Made by a program: the position numbers and the translations under genes. Below the pieces are notes generated by a model. The model had not been told where the DNA came from. It made no database searches and saw only the letters and a program-made list of their open reading frames with translations. DNA of 64,000 bases. Source: Hemicentrotus pulcherrimus. Lineage: Eukaryota > Echinodermata > Echinoidea > Camarodonta > Strongylocentrotidae. Below, in pieces: positions 49,401 through 63,915 of the stretch (the stretch's first letter is position 1; each line of letters opens with the position of its first letter). The stretch lies in assembly GCA_003118195.1 (NCBI GenBank), contig BEXV01000339.1:83936-147935 (forward strand), read 5' to 3'.

Positions 49401-51867
49401 TCATGGTAAGCTGCCAGCCACTTTCTCCTGCATAATAAAGCAGGTATGCCTGCAAGTATATGGCCTAGCTCACTCTCACTTCTTTCAATGTGTGGAATCA
49501 AGACCATCTGGCTATCTTAATACAACTTATCAACACAACATGTTGGTAGCAAAATCATTCCACTTGAAGTAAACCTTTATGGTTCATAAGCAGTGTTAAA
49601 AACAAAACACGCCGAGGCCTTCTATAAACAAAAATAATAATAATAACACTATGAATACAACTCTAATTTTTTAAAGTCATGTATGATATAAAAAATATAA
49701 CAAGTAAAATATCCAAAAATAATTGTTATCATTCAGTTTGTTTAAAATAGATAAAGATTTGTAGCATAATGCAGTCAAACTAGTCCTGAAACTTGGGTCA
49801 TCTTATTATTTGAAGGAAATAATTGTATGGATAAACATTGCCTGCCTAAAGTAAAATTTCAATGAAATTCTAACATTTCCATTTTTTCCTAATCCCTCAT
49901 GTTTCTGTTAATGAAGACATTTCTTTCTATAAACAAATAACAAGTACTCCTATGCTTCAAAACAATGTGCATCAGTTCAAAGAAAGAGAATGAATAAGCC
50001 TATATTTAACAATCCTATTGAATTAGCCAGCTTTCTCTGAAGCGATCTGAGGGGAAAATATGACCTTTAATTCCAATCATATATGTGAATATTATCACCT
50101 TTCCTCAACACCATTCAAATCTGAAGGGGAAAAGTGGCACCCAATGAGACAAAAGTAAGAGTAAAAAAAAATGGAGGATAAATCTAATAAGGAGCGTTGA
50201 ACTGGGGGCGACAAAAGATCAGGCGAGGAAAAAATTCCAGATGCGAAAAGCTTTGCTATTAAGAGACCATAACTCCCTAATGGAGCGTATATGCACGAGC
50301 ATTTTCCTCTTTTTCTTCTCGGAGTGGACATGGTAGCATCAAAGACCTTCTAATTGCATTATCACCCTTTGGATGGGACCGCCTCTTTATCCAAGGTTTA
50401 CCTCGCTCGTTCGCTCACTGCATGCTCTCTTGCATGCATTGTAAGCTTCAATTCAATTCATTTTAACATTATCTTTGGTCATCGTTTGTGTATGACAAAA
50501 ATATGAGGAAACTCTAGGTTTTTTGTCAATCTTTTATCATAGAAAGAAGACATAGAAGAGATAACTAAGCTTTGATTTGTTCTGATCATAATGTAAAAGG
50601 AGAGTAAGACAAAATTGTTGCAATATTATTGTAAGTGTTGAATAAGTCTATAATCTTCCTTTTTTAATTCTAATTTATTACTCTGTATGAATTTATTACA
50701 GATACAGTAAATTTATGATTCTTATTTGATTAAAAACTATGATCTATTTTTATATGAATAAATGTGTAACTATTCTAATCTCCGTAATAATTGAGTAAGC
50801 ATAACACATTAGCCATATACTGTCAAGCCTTAAAAACTTTTAAAACTTCCAACTGTAGAGTAAACATACTTTGTCACAATTAATTAACTTGGTATTACTT
50901 ACCTAAAGATACTAATTCCAAATTAAAAAGACTAAGAAATTTATGGTAGATAATTTTGTGAGGTAATATAATTATAGAAAATGTAACATTGTTTACAGTT
51001 TTAATTTGCAGAATATGTAAAGATTTACACACATGTAAGGCTAGAAAGGCAAATACTATTACATTACATAAGGTATTAAAAGATTATTGGACTGAAACTC
51101 CAATTCTTTATGATGTAAAACAAGATATTGCTATTTCTCCCTTTTCAGATTCTACATCAAATAATAAGAAAGCAATTTTCGAATTAAAAATGTGAAAATC
51201 ACATTACATTGGCAGCTTAAAACCAGTAATCATTCAAATTAAATAGGAAACAGAATAAAGTAATCTATTCCTATCATCAATATTATCGACCAGGAATGAT
51301 GAACTTGCAACAATAACTTTAATGTTACATTTGTTTTATTTAAAACAACCACCAAGAAAGCTGGAGTCTGGATATGTTTTAACAATTACATTTTGAACAT
51401 AGGCTAGCTTAATTTTGTGTTTTCACGCTAAAACTATAAGCCTCTTTCACATTCATGTAACCAATTTCGTTTTTAAAAGCATAATTAATCCTAACATATG
51501 AGACATTGGACTTGATTTATCATTGTAAGCTTTCAAGCAACAATTGTGAGATGGGAGAACAAAAGTGAGTGAATAACTGGATGGAGCTTTATTAAATCAC
51601 TTAATCCTACTCACTAACTTAAAGGGGTACAGATTGCCAGTACGTACATAAATCCATGATGATATACACTCATAAGTGACCTAATCACCATCATTATATA
51701 TCTGCTTAACATTTCCCAAGGTAAATATATCTTATGAGCCCTTTACAAGGAAAGGTGGCCCTTTTGAGTATCTGAAAAATCATACAATTTCTATCTTTAC
51801 AATCTTCACAATTAAATTTAAAAAAAGGTAATCAGCGTGGTTGAGTTACACTGTACATGAAAATTTC

Positions 51868-51950
51868 AAACTATTAAATAAGTATGATGTCAAAACTATT
51901 AAATAAGTATGATGTCAAAACTATTACATAAGTATGATGTCAAAACTATT
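51868..51950. repeat. 25-base tandem repeat, about 3.3 copies
   Basis: CTATTAAATAAGTATGATGT starts at 51871, 51896 and (with one change) 51921, followed by a partial fourth copy. Confidence 0.95.
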
Positions 51951-54900
51951 TAAAAAATGGGCCTTTTTAAAAGCAGGTGTTGGTATAAAATGTCTCTTAT
52001 CTCATAAACCTGACATCTAACCATATCTCACACAGATAAATTCACACTTCAACAAATACATACAGAATTTTTAAAACACCTTGGTGATGTTACTTTTTAA
52101 TAATAAAATCATTGTCAGGGTAAAAGAAAGAAAAAAAAGTCCCCCTCAAAACTGCCAAAATGAAAGTAGAAAAGGAGGGAGGACAAAAATGACAGGGCAC
52201 AAGTAGCCTATAGATTTTATTGATCTTGCTTTCAATTAGGTTTAAGACGGGACAGAGCAGAGAAAAGAGCGGTTGTCTATGCGCACATAGGAAGGAGTGT
52301 GTGGCAGGCAGGGCTATTTAATGCCTCTATTTATGTATGCCACTCACACAATTCTCTAAGTTATCTGGCGCTTTAATATGAATATTTAGCACAGAAATCG
52401 TCTTTGGTTTCAGCCAAACATTTCCCCCCGTACTCAACCCATGATAGTCGTGTGTTATTTTGTGCAGCTAAAGAAGGCTTAGCCTGCATTTCTTATGCGC
52501 TTGATAAATGCATTCGTATCATTAAATCTGCTTTTGCCAGATAACATCCATAATGTACTTGAATAAAATGCATGCAAGCATGCTGAGAAAGAAAAATACA
52601 GGGGTGTGGTGAGCAATCAACTTCTGGACAACTCAAAGAGAGCTCAGAAATTCAAAAAGAGTAGTGAGAAGAAAACAAAATTGAACAAAACAATGAATCC
52701 ATATACGGTAATCCAATCTGTTATGGTGAACTTTAAAAATGGCAAATAATAATTTATTCTTCTAAATGAAAATTAATATTTACACTGATCTCTTATATCT
52801 CTAACTTATTATTTAATTATAATGACATTACTGAGTGAGATTTACTAAATGTACTAGCTAGTTTGACTAGCATGACAAGTTTGCATTACAAAGAGATTGT
52901 TGAATCAACCCAAATAATCACAAATCACAGTCCCATAGTAAGTAGTTAGAGACCAAATTGAAGCAAAATGAAGGTTGTTGAAAGAATAGAATGCTTTTCA
53001 TAAGTCTCCATTTTAATTCTCTTCTTAAAACTTATTTTAAAACAATCTAAATAGTTGTTGCTTTACAAACCAAAGTATTAAAATGAATTCATATTAAAAA
53101 CTATCTTTCTTCTCTCTCTTCACTTTATTCCGATCAAATCACTATTCAATTTCATCCTTTCAGTTATATTTCCAGCATATCCAGTACAGGTACGTTTCTA
53201 TTGCCTGTTCTTTCAAGAATGATTTGTTGTGCCTGAAAAAAGTTCACAGCAATATCTACAAAATAAAAATATAGTATGACATTCATTTTTTTTTTTAAAG
53301 GATTATAATTGTGGCTCTATTTCAAGAAAATGTCCAACTTTTTACAAGCATGTGATCCAAATATTAAAGTGCCTCTAGCAGAACAAAGGTGTGTCTTTGT
53401 GTAATGGCACAATAGCTTCTTTATGCAGGTACCTGGTATTAAGACAATGCTATAGCTATACAAGCACACTGATTATCAAGTCGATTGTTTACGCCTATGT
53501 TGAGAACCCTTGTGTCAACTCATTGATTAAGTACATTGTTTATAATTACATGCCTTTTGAAAACAAATTACAACAAACAATGTGAATAGTGTGGTTCTTG
53601 AACAGAAAGCAAAAGCCTGTTATCAACAAAGAGAACTTGATGTTTGTTTCTGAACTAGTACTCTGTCTCCTTAAGGGCCATTAAAGGGATCGTTTAACCA
53701 TATTAAATCTGAGATACAAGGCCCTGTGTGTTATCAGTGTCTGTGATATGGTGTAATATTGAAGCCCTAAAAAAATTACACTTCAAAATGATCAAGAAGT
53801 GCATCAAAAAAGTAAAAATCTTTGAGTGACCGGTTTTACCATACTCGTTTTCCCCAATAGACTGTAGTGTTATGAAAACTGTCAGGCGAACGGTTTTCAA
53901 AATTTGTAATTTCAATCATGAATATCTTGATAATCAGCTTGTTAAAGTAATGGGGCTTCTGACTGATCTAAAGGTTTATAATTATCATTGCAGCATGAGC
54001 TAAATCCAGAATTTTGTTACTGAACCTGAGACAAAGTTACCGGATAACTTTAATTTACTAGTCTTGTTTAAATCCAGCAACAAAGGTTTTTGAATTAGCC
54101 CTTCCTAAAGAAATATATTGTTTTACAGAAAAGAGATTGATGGAGTTATCAATAGTTGCTCACTTGGCCATGTTTTCAGATGAGCACTGAGGCAGTTTTT
54201 TGTTTTGTTTTTTTGAAAGTTTTTATTTGTGAGAAAATCAAAATATAAAAATACAAAATATCTGTTACATCTGTTTTGCAGAAAATAAACAATAATGATG
54301 TTGTAAACATTTACAACTTTAACTTTAAAGAGACAGTGAAATTCATTTTAACACAATATAAAATCTGACATTAAATCATTTAATGACCTATATATTTTAT
54401 GACCAACATGCTCAAATCACATTCGCACTTATACGCAACATAAATTAAGCCATAAACCATATATTAAGCAAGGAAAAATATTGATGATTTTTACAGGCTA
54501 TCATTAACCAATAACTAAATACATGTGACCCCATTTGACTAATCATTAATCAATAATAATATCATTAATACATTTTTATAAATCACAATGTGCTAAAACT
54601 CTATGGCAATATGAGTGCAAAGACTTTATAATTTCTCATTGTAAAACAAATTGAGAATTAAAATATGACTACCTGGAGAGAACATCTAGATAATTTGAAA
54701 GATCGGAGAGTGAAAGAACAACATTATTGGTGCAGTTACGGTGTCAGTGTACTATGATGAGGTACTATGGCAGACAAACCTATGTTTACCCAATCAATTT
54801 GTTGTAGTGGCTACGCATTTTATGAAGCGCTCGGTAAAGTGGGACTTTTTTCTCTATCCACCCCTTTACTCAGCCAGTGCCTTTCTTATGCTGCACTCTC

Positions 54901-55951
54901 CACAATGCTTAACATAAAGCTATTTTATAATAATTCTATAATGCTGGTTCCTTCGTAACAAAAAAAGACTATTGTAATCCAGCTTTAGCTAGCAAACAAA
55001 AACATTAATTCCTTTATTAATATGAAAAGGATTGTTCCCTCTCTTCAAAATAATATATAATATTGCAGAATTCAATGCCTTTGAGCATTGCAACATCAGT
55101 TCTCTTAATTGTGCATGATAAGTCCTCTAATTGACAATCCCATGGTAATTTATAGCCAATTCTATTAACTTGCAAACATAACTGACAAATCTGTGAACAA
55201 GATGCCAAGGGAAAAAAGGGCCCTCTGGTGAATGAAATATAGGGGACTCTTTAGTACACTGAAAGTGGAATTGTTGCATTCTAACTGTCATTTGAAATGA
55301 TTTACTACCAATGGGTGAGACTATAATCTAAGGGGATATACTTGGTGGATTAATTGTATTCCTATACAGAGATGACTGCTTGATTTATATTATCCAAGTC
55401 GGCCTCATCAATGATCACAACCTTTTCACTCAACATATGTAATTCAAATTTAACATATTTTGAATAGTCAAAATAAATAAAGAAAAAGTTGCCCTTTCAC
55501 TGTAAGTATTTTACTACTGCTACAACGTGTGACTGGAAGAGAAGATGGCTGTGGGAAACTTAGGAAAGTAAAAATTGGTGAAGAAAGAAGAAAGAAGAAA
55601 ACCCAGAATGACACACCTGTTAGGTTCAAAGACCAGTCAATCTAAGATGATACCTAAATCTATTAGTGATAAAGATCACTATAAAAACATTTTAGTGAGC
55701 AACTTAAGCATTTTAATGATTCAGAATTCAGAACAAATACAGTTACATGTTATAAAAGAAACAATTTTCATATTAGAGAAATTCAAAAGGCAGAAAGAAA
55801 ATAATGCACATCAAAAAGGTAAATATAGAAAACAAAAACAAAACACTTTACTTTTAAGTTTAACTATTGTGTAGCAGTGAGTAAAACCGAAACAAAATCA
55901 ATTAAGTAATTAAAGAAGAAGGGTACAAATAAACAAGAGACAAATAAGCAC

Positions 55952-55993
55952 GATGGAAAGAAAAAGATGGAAAGAAAAAGATGGAAAGAAAAA
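55952..55993. repeat. 14-base tandem repeat, three copies
   Basis: Unit GATGGAAAGAAAAA repeated three times. Confidence 0.95.
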
Positions 55994-56458
55994 GAAGGAA
56001 TTGGGATGCAACAATGACTACCACAGTACAGTAAGGAAAGTAACAGAGATTTAGAGAAAACATTTCTGTAGATTGGGTATGCTGAGGGTGCCAGGCCCTA
56101 TCTAAACTGTAGCACTCTTGTGTAAACCTCAATGCGAGTACTCACGCAATCAAACCAGCGAAATTTTATATTCCGCAAAACCTAAGTCAATATCGGGGAG
56201 AACTGATAGCGGGGTGAAAGTGGGCGATTTAGTTTCTGCAATGGCCTCTGCCTGCACTACGCAGCAGGTCGAATCATAGTCTGATGCTCAACACAATAGT
56301 TTGAATATACTTCCTAACAACGGTCATTCTTTACATCACTTTTTTTTCTCAAAATGATGATTATGCTTGCATTGAAAGAGATTTAATATAATCAAACATA
56401 AATCAACATGATAATAGGAATACAAGACATGGGTTGGTAGCTTGTGGATTTCTCATTA

Positions 56459-56499
56459 ATCTCTCTCTCTCTCTCTATTCTGTCTCTTTCTCTCTCTCT
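56459..56499. repeat. (CT)n microsatellite
   Basis: Interrupted CT tract. Confidence 0.9.
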
Positions 56500-57599
56500 C
56501 TTATTATTTAACATAAAGTGCATGAAATTAATACTTCAATGTACTCTTGAATGCTACTTTCTCATGCACATGAATGTGCACCATCTACATTCCATTGGGA
56601 TATCTACAAGACAAAGATATTTCTATTCTATTCTATATACCATAGCTCTTTTGTTTGTTTTTTTGATTGCTTGCTTGGGAATTTTTTTTTCTGTTTCTTT
56701 GGTTGTAAATTAAAGAGATTTTAGAACAATAATGTGGCATGAAAGCAAGATCTGTAATTTGTACAAAATTAATATGAATATGAATTATAATGCTATACAT
56801 GTATGTTGCTGCTCTTTGCTAGCTTTGAGCATCTAAAAAAATGTACAGTTTAAAGGGACAGCCTTGTTTGTTACTCTATATTGTAAGTTTACAAGAAAAA
56901 TATTTCAAAAGTAGGCATAGCTAGGTCTATGAATTAATTTTCCTTTATGGGTATACTAATTTGAAACCCAGTTCACCTCTACTCTCTAGGCCTCTTCAGT
57001 GCATGATGATACAAAGATCAATTTAATTGTTAAACAATTATAGCTTTATGTTGAATGATGACTTACAATGGGGATACAATCAAACATAATAGAACTAAAC
57101 AAATAAACACAAAAGATTGTTACTTACCAACCCATTCAAGTAGATTTATACAACACTCTCTGCCAATGGAGATTATAAGGGAGCACAATATTGCTTCCTA
57201 AAAAAATAAGATGATTTCTCTTCTTCAATCCTGATCCAAAAGCAAGAAGATGAACAAAATGTGAGATTCTTCAGAAGGAGCTAAGCGTCTTTTCGATCAA
57301 AACGAAAATGCATTGCTAATGTCCAAACAATGCCGTGTAGTTACTTTATGTAAAACAATCCTTTGCCATCATCATCCTGAAGATATTTGCATACTGCAGT
57401 GAAATCATCAAATAGTCTTAACCTTTTTACAGAATCACATTAACAGTGATATGTAAGCACAAGTGTCCCACTATAACTGTCTTTGAAGCATGAATCACAG
57501 GTTCACTTTATAGTAGAGTACATCATTTGTTCCAAATTAGTGCCCCAAACATTCTGGATAAAACAGTGTTATGAAGCAAACAAGCAATGACCAGCAGGT

Positions 57600-58900
57600 A
57601 GAGAGAGAGAGAGAGAGAGACAACCTCTCCAGCAGACAGGCAGGAAATCTTCGTGGGCATGCAGCGGTCTGGTCGTTAGTCAGTCGGCCGTCTAGGTAGA
57701 GATTGAAGTGATTTCAATACAGCGTGGCTGGTTGACCGGTATTCTCTGGCAATGAACCCGGACACTGCTCTAAGCAAGTCGTCTGTGGTGAACCAGCGGA
57801 GTGAGGTCTGCTCAGCTTAGCTAAGGACAATGTACATGGCAAAGTCTTACAATTCCTCTCAATGACGTTAATGATGATGATGATGAATTCAATTCATTTC
57901 GCTTATGTCCACAAAAATAAGGAAATACTTAAATTTGTAGAAATATAATTATCTAATAGTGTATTTCACAGTATGTATTTGAACTCTATCACAACTGTTT
58001 CTATCCCGATGAAGCAGAACAAAAAAGTGAAAAGGGATGGATTCTAAGGTGGACAAGAATGAATTTAACTTTTAACCAGAATACACAAATAAAAAGTCAA
58101 TCAGACATGAAAAGTAGGCTGATTGGGAAATATATCTGTAGCAGGTCCACTAATGAATAGTCAATTGACTGCAATCGTATGACTTGAGAAGGAGCAGCAC
58201 AGTGGGAGGGGGAAAATAAGTAAACAGAAGAGAGTTGGGTGAAAATGAGCTCGTTGTAGACCGAAGATAGTGTGACGAAATCAAACACCGATTGCGGTAA
58301 ACGGAGAATACCAGAGAACGAATCAAACGGTTTACGTTACTCCTTTTCTATTCCGCTACACCTTGGCTACGAAAGTGAGAGCCTAAAACTGCAAGTTGCT
58401 ATGGAAACGTGGATTGAAGGAAGTTACAAGAATGTCTGCTTAAGAAAAGCCAAATTTGTAACGCATGATATCAGAGTATCATTCAACCAGCAACAAGAAG
58501 TAGAGAAGAGTTTTCAAATGATGATGACTATTAACTGGTGATAATGAAAGAGAGGGTATGTGGTGTAAGTTGCTGGGCCGATAGGACAGGCACGCACAAA
58601 GGTCTCTATCTGGTATGAAACTACCGTGAATTCAGCAGTTCCTGCATTCAATTTCTTATATACATGGGACCTATGTGTGTGTGTGTGTGTGTGGAGGGGT
58701 CATTCAGTACACAAGATGCATGTCACGTGTAGGGGGTGTGTATGATTCTGTATTGTGAATGGAGCTATGCACACTGCACTGCAGACACTGCTGTGTGGAG
58801 AGCTGTAGACGTGAATTAACCAATCACAGTCCATGGTTTTGTCATGCAGATCACTTAGACACTATCTATCAGCCAATCAAAGACAAGGATGTTTCTACCT
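57600..58900 (-). promoter_or_regulatory. Possible promoter / 5' region, less AT-rich, with TATATAAG
   Basis: This stretch is more GC-rich and less repetitive than its flanks. On the minus strand TATATAAG occurs at 58655-58662, which would place a start site near 58630 and a transcript running leftward toward eya. An 89-codon plus-strand open frame (58272-58541) and a 63-codon minus-strand frame (58097-58288) are not recognised. A GA tract is at 57600-57620 and a GT tract at 58674-58693. Linking it to eya is speculation based on orientation only. Confidence 0.2.
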
Positions 58901-59220
58901 CAATGAGTTGCCCCATAGTCCAAGGTACTGTTTGAATCCTTCCAACATCTAAAACAATAACTAATCTCAGACATGGACATCATATCATTCAAACTTTCAA
59001 TTAATTTACAGGTTTGGAAGTACACGCAACATCATAATAAGTAATACAAGATTTTAAAAATCAGAGAAATGGGTAAGTGAAAGTGTGATTAAAACATGCC
59101 AAATTAAAGTGATGTAGGGAAATTTGATTACAATTTTTATCAATTCTCTTCACTATTTTGCAACTCTTAGATTTTCTATTTGGGAGCTAGTTTTTTGTCT
59201 TGAACATAACATTACAAAAA

Positions 59221-59375
59221 GAGGAGAATGATAAGAAAAGAGGAGAATGATAAGAAAAGAGGAGAATGATAAGAAAAGAGGAGAATGATAAGAAAAGAGG
59301 AGAATGATAAGAAAAGAGGAGAATGGTAAGAAAAGAGGAGAATGATAAAAAAAGAGGAGAATGATAAGAAAAGAT
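59221..59375. repeat. 19-base minisatellite, about eight copies
   Basis: Unit GAGGAGAATGATAAGAAAA starts every 19 bases from 59221 to 59354 with one or two substitutions (GGTAAG, GATAAAAA). The low-complexity Ser/Phe/Leu open frame on the minus strand is a product of this repeat. Confidence 0.97.
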
Positions 59376-61410
59376 GAAACTAGAAGGACAATTCAAAGAA
59401 TAATGGAAACAAAAAGGCAAAACACTTGACAAACAAGAGAAGATATAATGATATATCATAGCTATGAAGACATATCAGTTATTCAACAACAAAATGATTT
59501 CCTTAACCAAAAGAGAAAGAAACAGTCAGAAAATAAGAGATAAGGGCCAAATTCATGAAAAGAAATCAGGAAATACCAGTTGATCGGGAGGAGTTGTAGA
59601 ATACAATAACTCTGACCCTAAACGACCTTTGTTCAATCATTGTTCAATCACAACATGTAGCCACATTCACATTTTAGATTGTGTGTGTTTTTTTAGACGA
59701 TGTCACATAACATGCAGACATTCTCAAAAGTCCGAAACTTTTTGCACTGGCAGAATAGATGGGGCTAAAGAGTAAAATGAGGGGAGCCAGCCTATCCTTA
59801 GCACCACCTCCCAATTTGCTAGCACAGCAAATGGTACCTACTTCTGGCCCTGAAAAACAAAACAAATCAATATATAAACAACTTTTGAGAATCATTGTAT
59901 ATGGGTAAGAGAATTTTACCTTTTGGTAACAAATATAATCCGTCTACATATTATGCTATATATTAGACCCTATTTATCTGGAAAAAATGTCAAGTGTGAA
60001 AGAGGGTCTTGAAACACTTTAAATAACCTCTCAAAAAATGGAGCTGGTTTTGATCGTCCACAATCGCAACTAGAGGAAATAATGAGAGGTTTGTAATAGG
60101 ACAAGGAAGTGTATTGCATGGTAGCTTACACATGAAAATACAGACCACATCCTCATTTTTTACTTCAACAAAACAAGAAGAAATGAAGCGGAAGTTTGCT
60201 GAATCTAGTGAGAAATGTCAACATCTTTGAACTTTCCTCTATTTAGCTGGTATTGTTATTTCCTTTATTAAGTTCTTTAGCCAACCCACAAGATTGATAA
60301 AAAAGATATTAACATGACAAATAAATGATTTGTTAAATTTTTTTTTATATAGGTACTAAATATATCTCAACATAGAGAGTTCTAGCTGATCTCCAAATCT
60401 CAATTCATTATGTAAATCATATCAAACAAATACCTTTCAAAGGCAGATGGTATTTACTTTTTTTTATTTAGGTAGAATGTGATCAAAGAGATAATATTCA
60501 GCTGCTTATGTATAATATGAAAACGTTATCTCCATTGTCCAATTCTTTTCTTTATGAATTTGCCTATTGTTTCATATAACACAGTTCATGCATTTCAACT
60601 GACTATGTAGTAAATATATTTTTGTAACCTTACTTTTAGAATAAAATTGCAACGATTTGTCAATGAGACCAGTGAAGTATATTGATTCCATTGTCATATG
60701 AGCTTCAGAAATTCAGTTCTCATATTTTACTTGTGAAGCAGTCTCATTACATTTCTGCACATTTCACCAGACCTCAAAATTCTTCACCCCTATTCAGCCT
60801 TCTTTTTTCCTAGCTCATCATGCAAAATAGTGAAATTCCCAGAGAAAATTGCTTTCTAGCTGGAGGCGGGTAGGTGACCTCCCTCTACCTTATAATAAAA
60901 GAAAAGGCAAGAATAAAATACTCTGCCACCATAGCTTCAGCCTAGAATTTTTTCTCTTTCTCTGCGTTGTAATTTATTTTTGAGCCTTAATCCATTTAGC
61001 ACACAAATCATGGTACACAATAAGAGGCGGTGGGGTAGTGGAGCTAAGATGGAGAGAGGAGGGGGTACAGGGAGGGGAATAGAGGTGAGTACTTTGTCAG
61101 AAACTACCCCCCCCCCNAAATGAAATGGAAATAAGGAGTAAAAACAATTGCATATTCTATTAGCTCAACTTTCATGCATTTTCAATGCTGTACAGACGAC
61201 ACAAAGGGAGTTGAAACCAAAATAGTTGAATACCTGTCACAAAATAGACTACTACTGGGGGAAGAATTAAAGCATATTGAATCATGCCATGGAAGCAGCA
61301 TTCTTGTCATACTGAAGAACAACAAATTGTGTAAATGTAAACCATATTGTGACTTTCAATGATACATATTCTATGAACTCCAAGACATATCTATGATAAT
61401 GATATGAACT

Positions 61411-61433
61411 ATATATATATATATATATATATA
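61411..61433. repeat. (AT)n microsatellite
   Basis: About eleven AT units. Confidence 0.95.
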
Positions 61434-61806
61434 AGAAAGTAGACCATGCGATTTGACAGTCATGATCTTGTATAATTAAAGGGCTTTCATGTCTAACACT
61501 TTCCTTTGATAGATTTGCATTGGCTTCAATTATTTAAAACAAATAACTCAAATTCCTTGTCTCTCTTCAGAGAGAAGAGAAATGAGGTAAAATTTTGTTT
61601 GATCCATTGCTTTAATTCTATTCTTCTGGTGACCTAAAGCCTGATAGATTAATTGGTAAAATGGTGGCCATTCCTCAGACTAATTCAATTGATTTCTCAT
61701 GAGACCTGATGAAGCTAGCCATCTAACAAAAGGATTCACCATCTATGCTTCTGCTTTCCTCCATCACAAAGTACATCAAAATGTCCAGAATAGACCAACC
61801 AACCCA

Positions 61807-62012
61807 TGTCCACACACAACATTTTCTGTGATTAGGCGTAATTAGTTATACCGTTTTGGGATAGTTATACAGTTTCGCGATAGTTTTACGATGAAATTGT
61901 GTGTGGAGGCTCACTAATGATACGTCGTATAACAAAACGTTGTATGCCAAAACGCAAGTTTGGGCATCGTTTCGTTATAGAGTTTCGGGATAAATTGTTT
62001 TGTGTGTGGACA
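61807..62012. mobile_element. TIR element, TGTCCACACACAA family, compact copy
   Basis: TGTCCACACACAA at 61807-61819 is inverted at 62000-62012. The 206-base element contains GCGATAGTTTTACGATG, CACTAATGATACGTCGTATA and GTTTGGGCATCGTTTCG, all shared with the element at 10257-10746. This is probably close to the unit form of the family. Confidence 0.85.
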
Positions 62013-63329
62013 TGCTGCAAGTATCACATAAGGACTGTTCTTTGATACCCCCTCCCCCTAATCATAGGCATAGCAAGGGGAGGGGGGGGGGGGCGGGGCG
62101 CCATTCCCCTCCCTACACACTAACATGTTTTTGGTACCCCAGTTTAAAAAAATGAAAAGGAGCAAAAATAAAAATAAAATAAGATACACACTACAAAATA
62201 CATAAAAATGTGAAGTTCCAATCCTTTAGAATATACATTTCTCTTGTTTTCCCTTCATGATTGCTATTGAACATTCAGACAAGATTCTAATGAGTAATCT
62301 AGACATATACAAGAATATAACTTTTGTATTAAAGTTCCTAACTCATTCTCTCCACACACTAAAATGATATAAACAATTATTTATTTTCCCTCTTCCATTT
62401 CTAACAGTTTTAGAAGAATAAATTGTTCCTTACAATCACTTAAGAATCGGTGATGTATTGAGGTGACAAGGAACGGCTATGGAATACACCATGGATTATT
62501 TACCATTTTGCGGGTAAGTAGAGAGTGATAGATAACAGTGTGAAGACACAAAATTCTGTGAGTATGCATGAGGATAGAAGAAGACACAGCTAGGGATGAC
62601 ACATATCACCAAGCCAAGGGGCATATAATGCATTAAGAAAGATTAATTAAACAGAGGCTGGATATGAGTGAAATCAAGGTCTTCATCGGGTCAGTCGTAA
62701 AAGGATTGCCTGGCCACTAAGTTGCTTTATAATGCATGCGGTCATTGATGACATTCAGCATGTTCACACTTTACAATATAAGACAGTGTTATCTTTGATG
62801 TGCGAACAGTGGTAGCGGACATCAGCTTGTGCACCAGAAAGGGAATATAGACGCTATGTGGCATAATCCAGCAAGCAATTTTCCACCGAAAATTCCAAAA
62901 ATAAATTTGAGTAGGTATTTATAAAAAGCTAAGCTATAGTGCAACCCCATCTCCTAGCAATGTGGGCGATCACCACTTTAGGGTGAATGTTAAATACGGA
63001 CAATTTAGAAGAAAAAAAAGCAGAAAAATATTTCCCATGGTAGCAGATATAGCTGTACAAATTTCAACCAATAATGCCCTACGAAAATGGGCTAAAATCA
63101 AGAAATAATGGTTACAAAAGTGATGACCAACAATTTGCATCTGACACTTTCAATTGAATTTAAACAAGTTGAAGTGCATTAATGTGAACAGTATGTTCAT
63201 GACATGACATAACCCCTTTAAGTTGTATTCATGTATCAATTTTATGATATAAAATTATGAATGTATTTCATAAGTAATTTAGGCCATGGATGTGATTTTT
63301 TTCTATTAGAGGAATTATCTGACCTCCCC

Positions 63330-63364
<35 letters not shown>
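63330..63364. repeat. (CT)n microsatellite
   Basis: About 17 CT units. Confidence 0.95.
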
Positions 63365-63369
<5 letters not shown>

Positions 63370-63915
63370 GTCTATTCATATTTTTGTGTGACTCAGATCT
63401 TTTCTCTTTTGATCACTCTCTGTTTCTGTCTGTCTCTATCATTCTCAATTGTAGATGTTAAATGCAAGTAAAAAGCAGTAGAGCACGCATTTTGAATAAT
63501 TCTCTATTCGTCCAAATTTATTCTGGAATTATCCTGTCCATATCCCACTACATCCCTCAGCATCTATTGGTTTCTACCCTGTGAGTCTCAAACCAGATGC
63601 ATGCCACATCCAAAAGGGATTTGTGTTAAACTCTGACCAGCATTCACAATTCTGATTTCTCCATGAGTTTCCTTTACTCTGACTCTTCACAGTCCCCTAA
63701 ATATCTACAAATGATGTAGTAGTCTTCAATATTAAAGGGACTTTGTAACATTGTTCAGATGAGAGAAAATGGTCTTAAGGTAGTGACTTCAATGCTAGAT
63801 CTATGTACAATTGAAGATAATCTGAAGGTTTGACTGACTATTATTAATGATAACAGTTGGGAAAAACTGATCTGATCGATCCCTTAATTCTCCCAACTAT
63901 ATTACTACAATTTAA

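Larger units (their letters stand above)
46481..57599. other. 11-kb stretch without recognisable genes
   Basis: AT-rich DNA. Specific items are a CAGCCAGC/AGGCAGGC-rich patch at about 49205-49400, a 25-base tandem repeat (51868-51950), a 14-base tandem repeat (55952-55993) and a CT tract (56459-56499). Open frames up to 99 codons (for example 55575-55874) have no recognisable domain. Confidence 0.65.
58901..61806. other. Non-coding stretch with a 19-base minisatellite
   Basis: AT-rich, with the minisatellite at 59221-59375, an AT dinucleotide run at 61411-61433 and an ambiguous base at 61117 after a C run. A 73-codon minus-strand frame around 59674-59895 is not recognised. Confidence 0.65.

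Noticed and set aside
58272..58541. 89-codon plus-strand frame of non-repetitive composition
   Set aside because: Balanced amino-acid content made it worth a look, but there is no recognisable domain or supporting splice structure; kept only as part of the possible regulatory stretch.
59187..59459. 90-codon minus-strand frame with repeats of a Ser/Phe/Leu motif
   Set aside because: Direct product of the 19-base minisatellite; the periodicity is that of the DNA, and no homologue is recognised.
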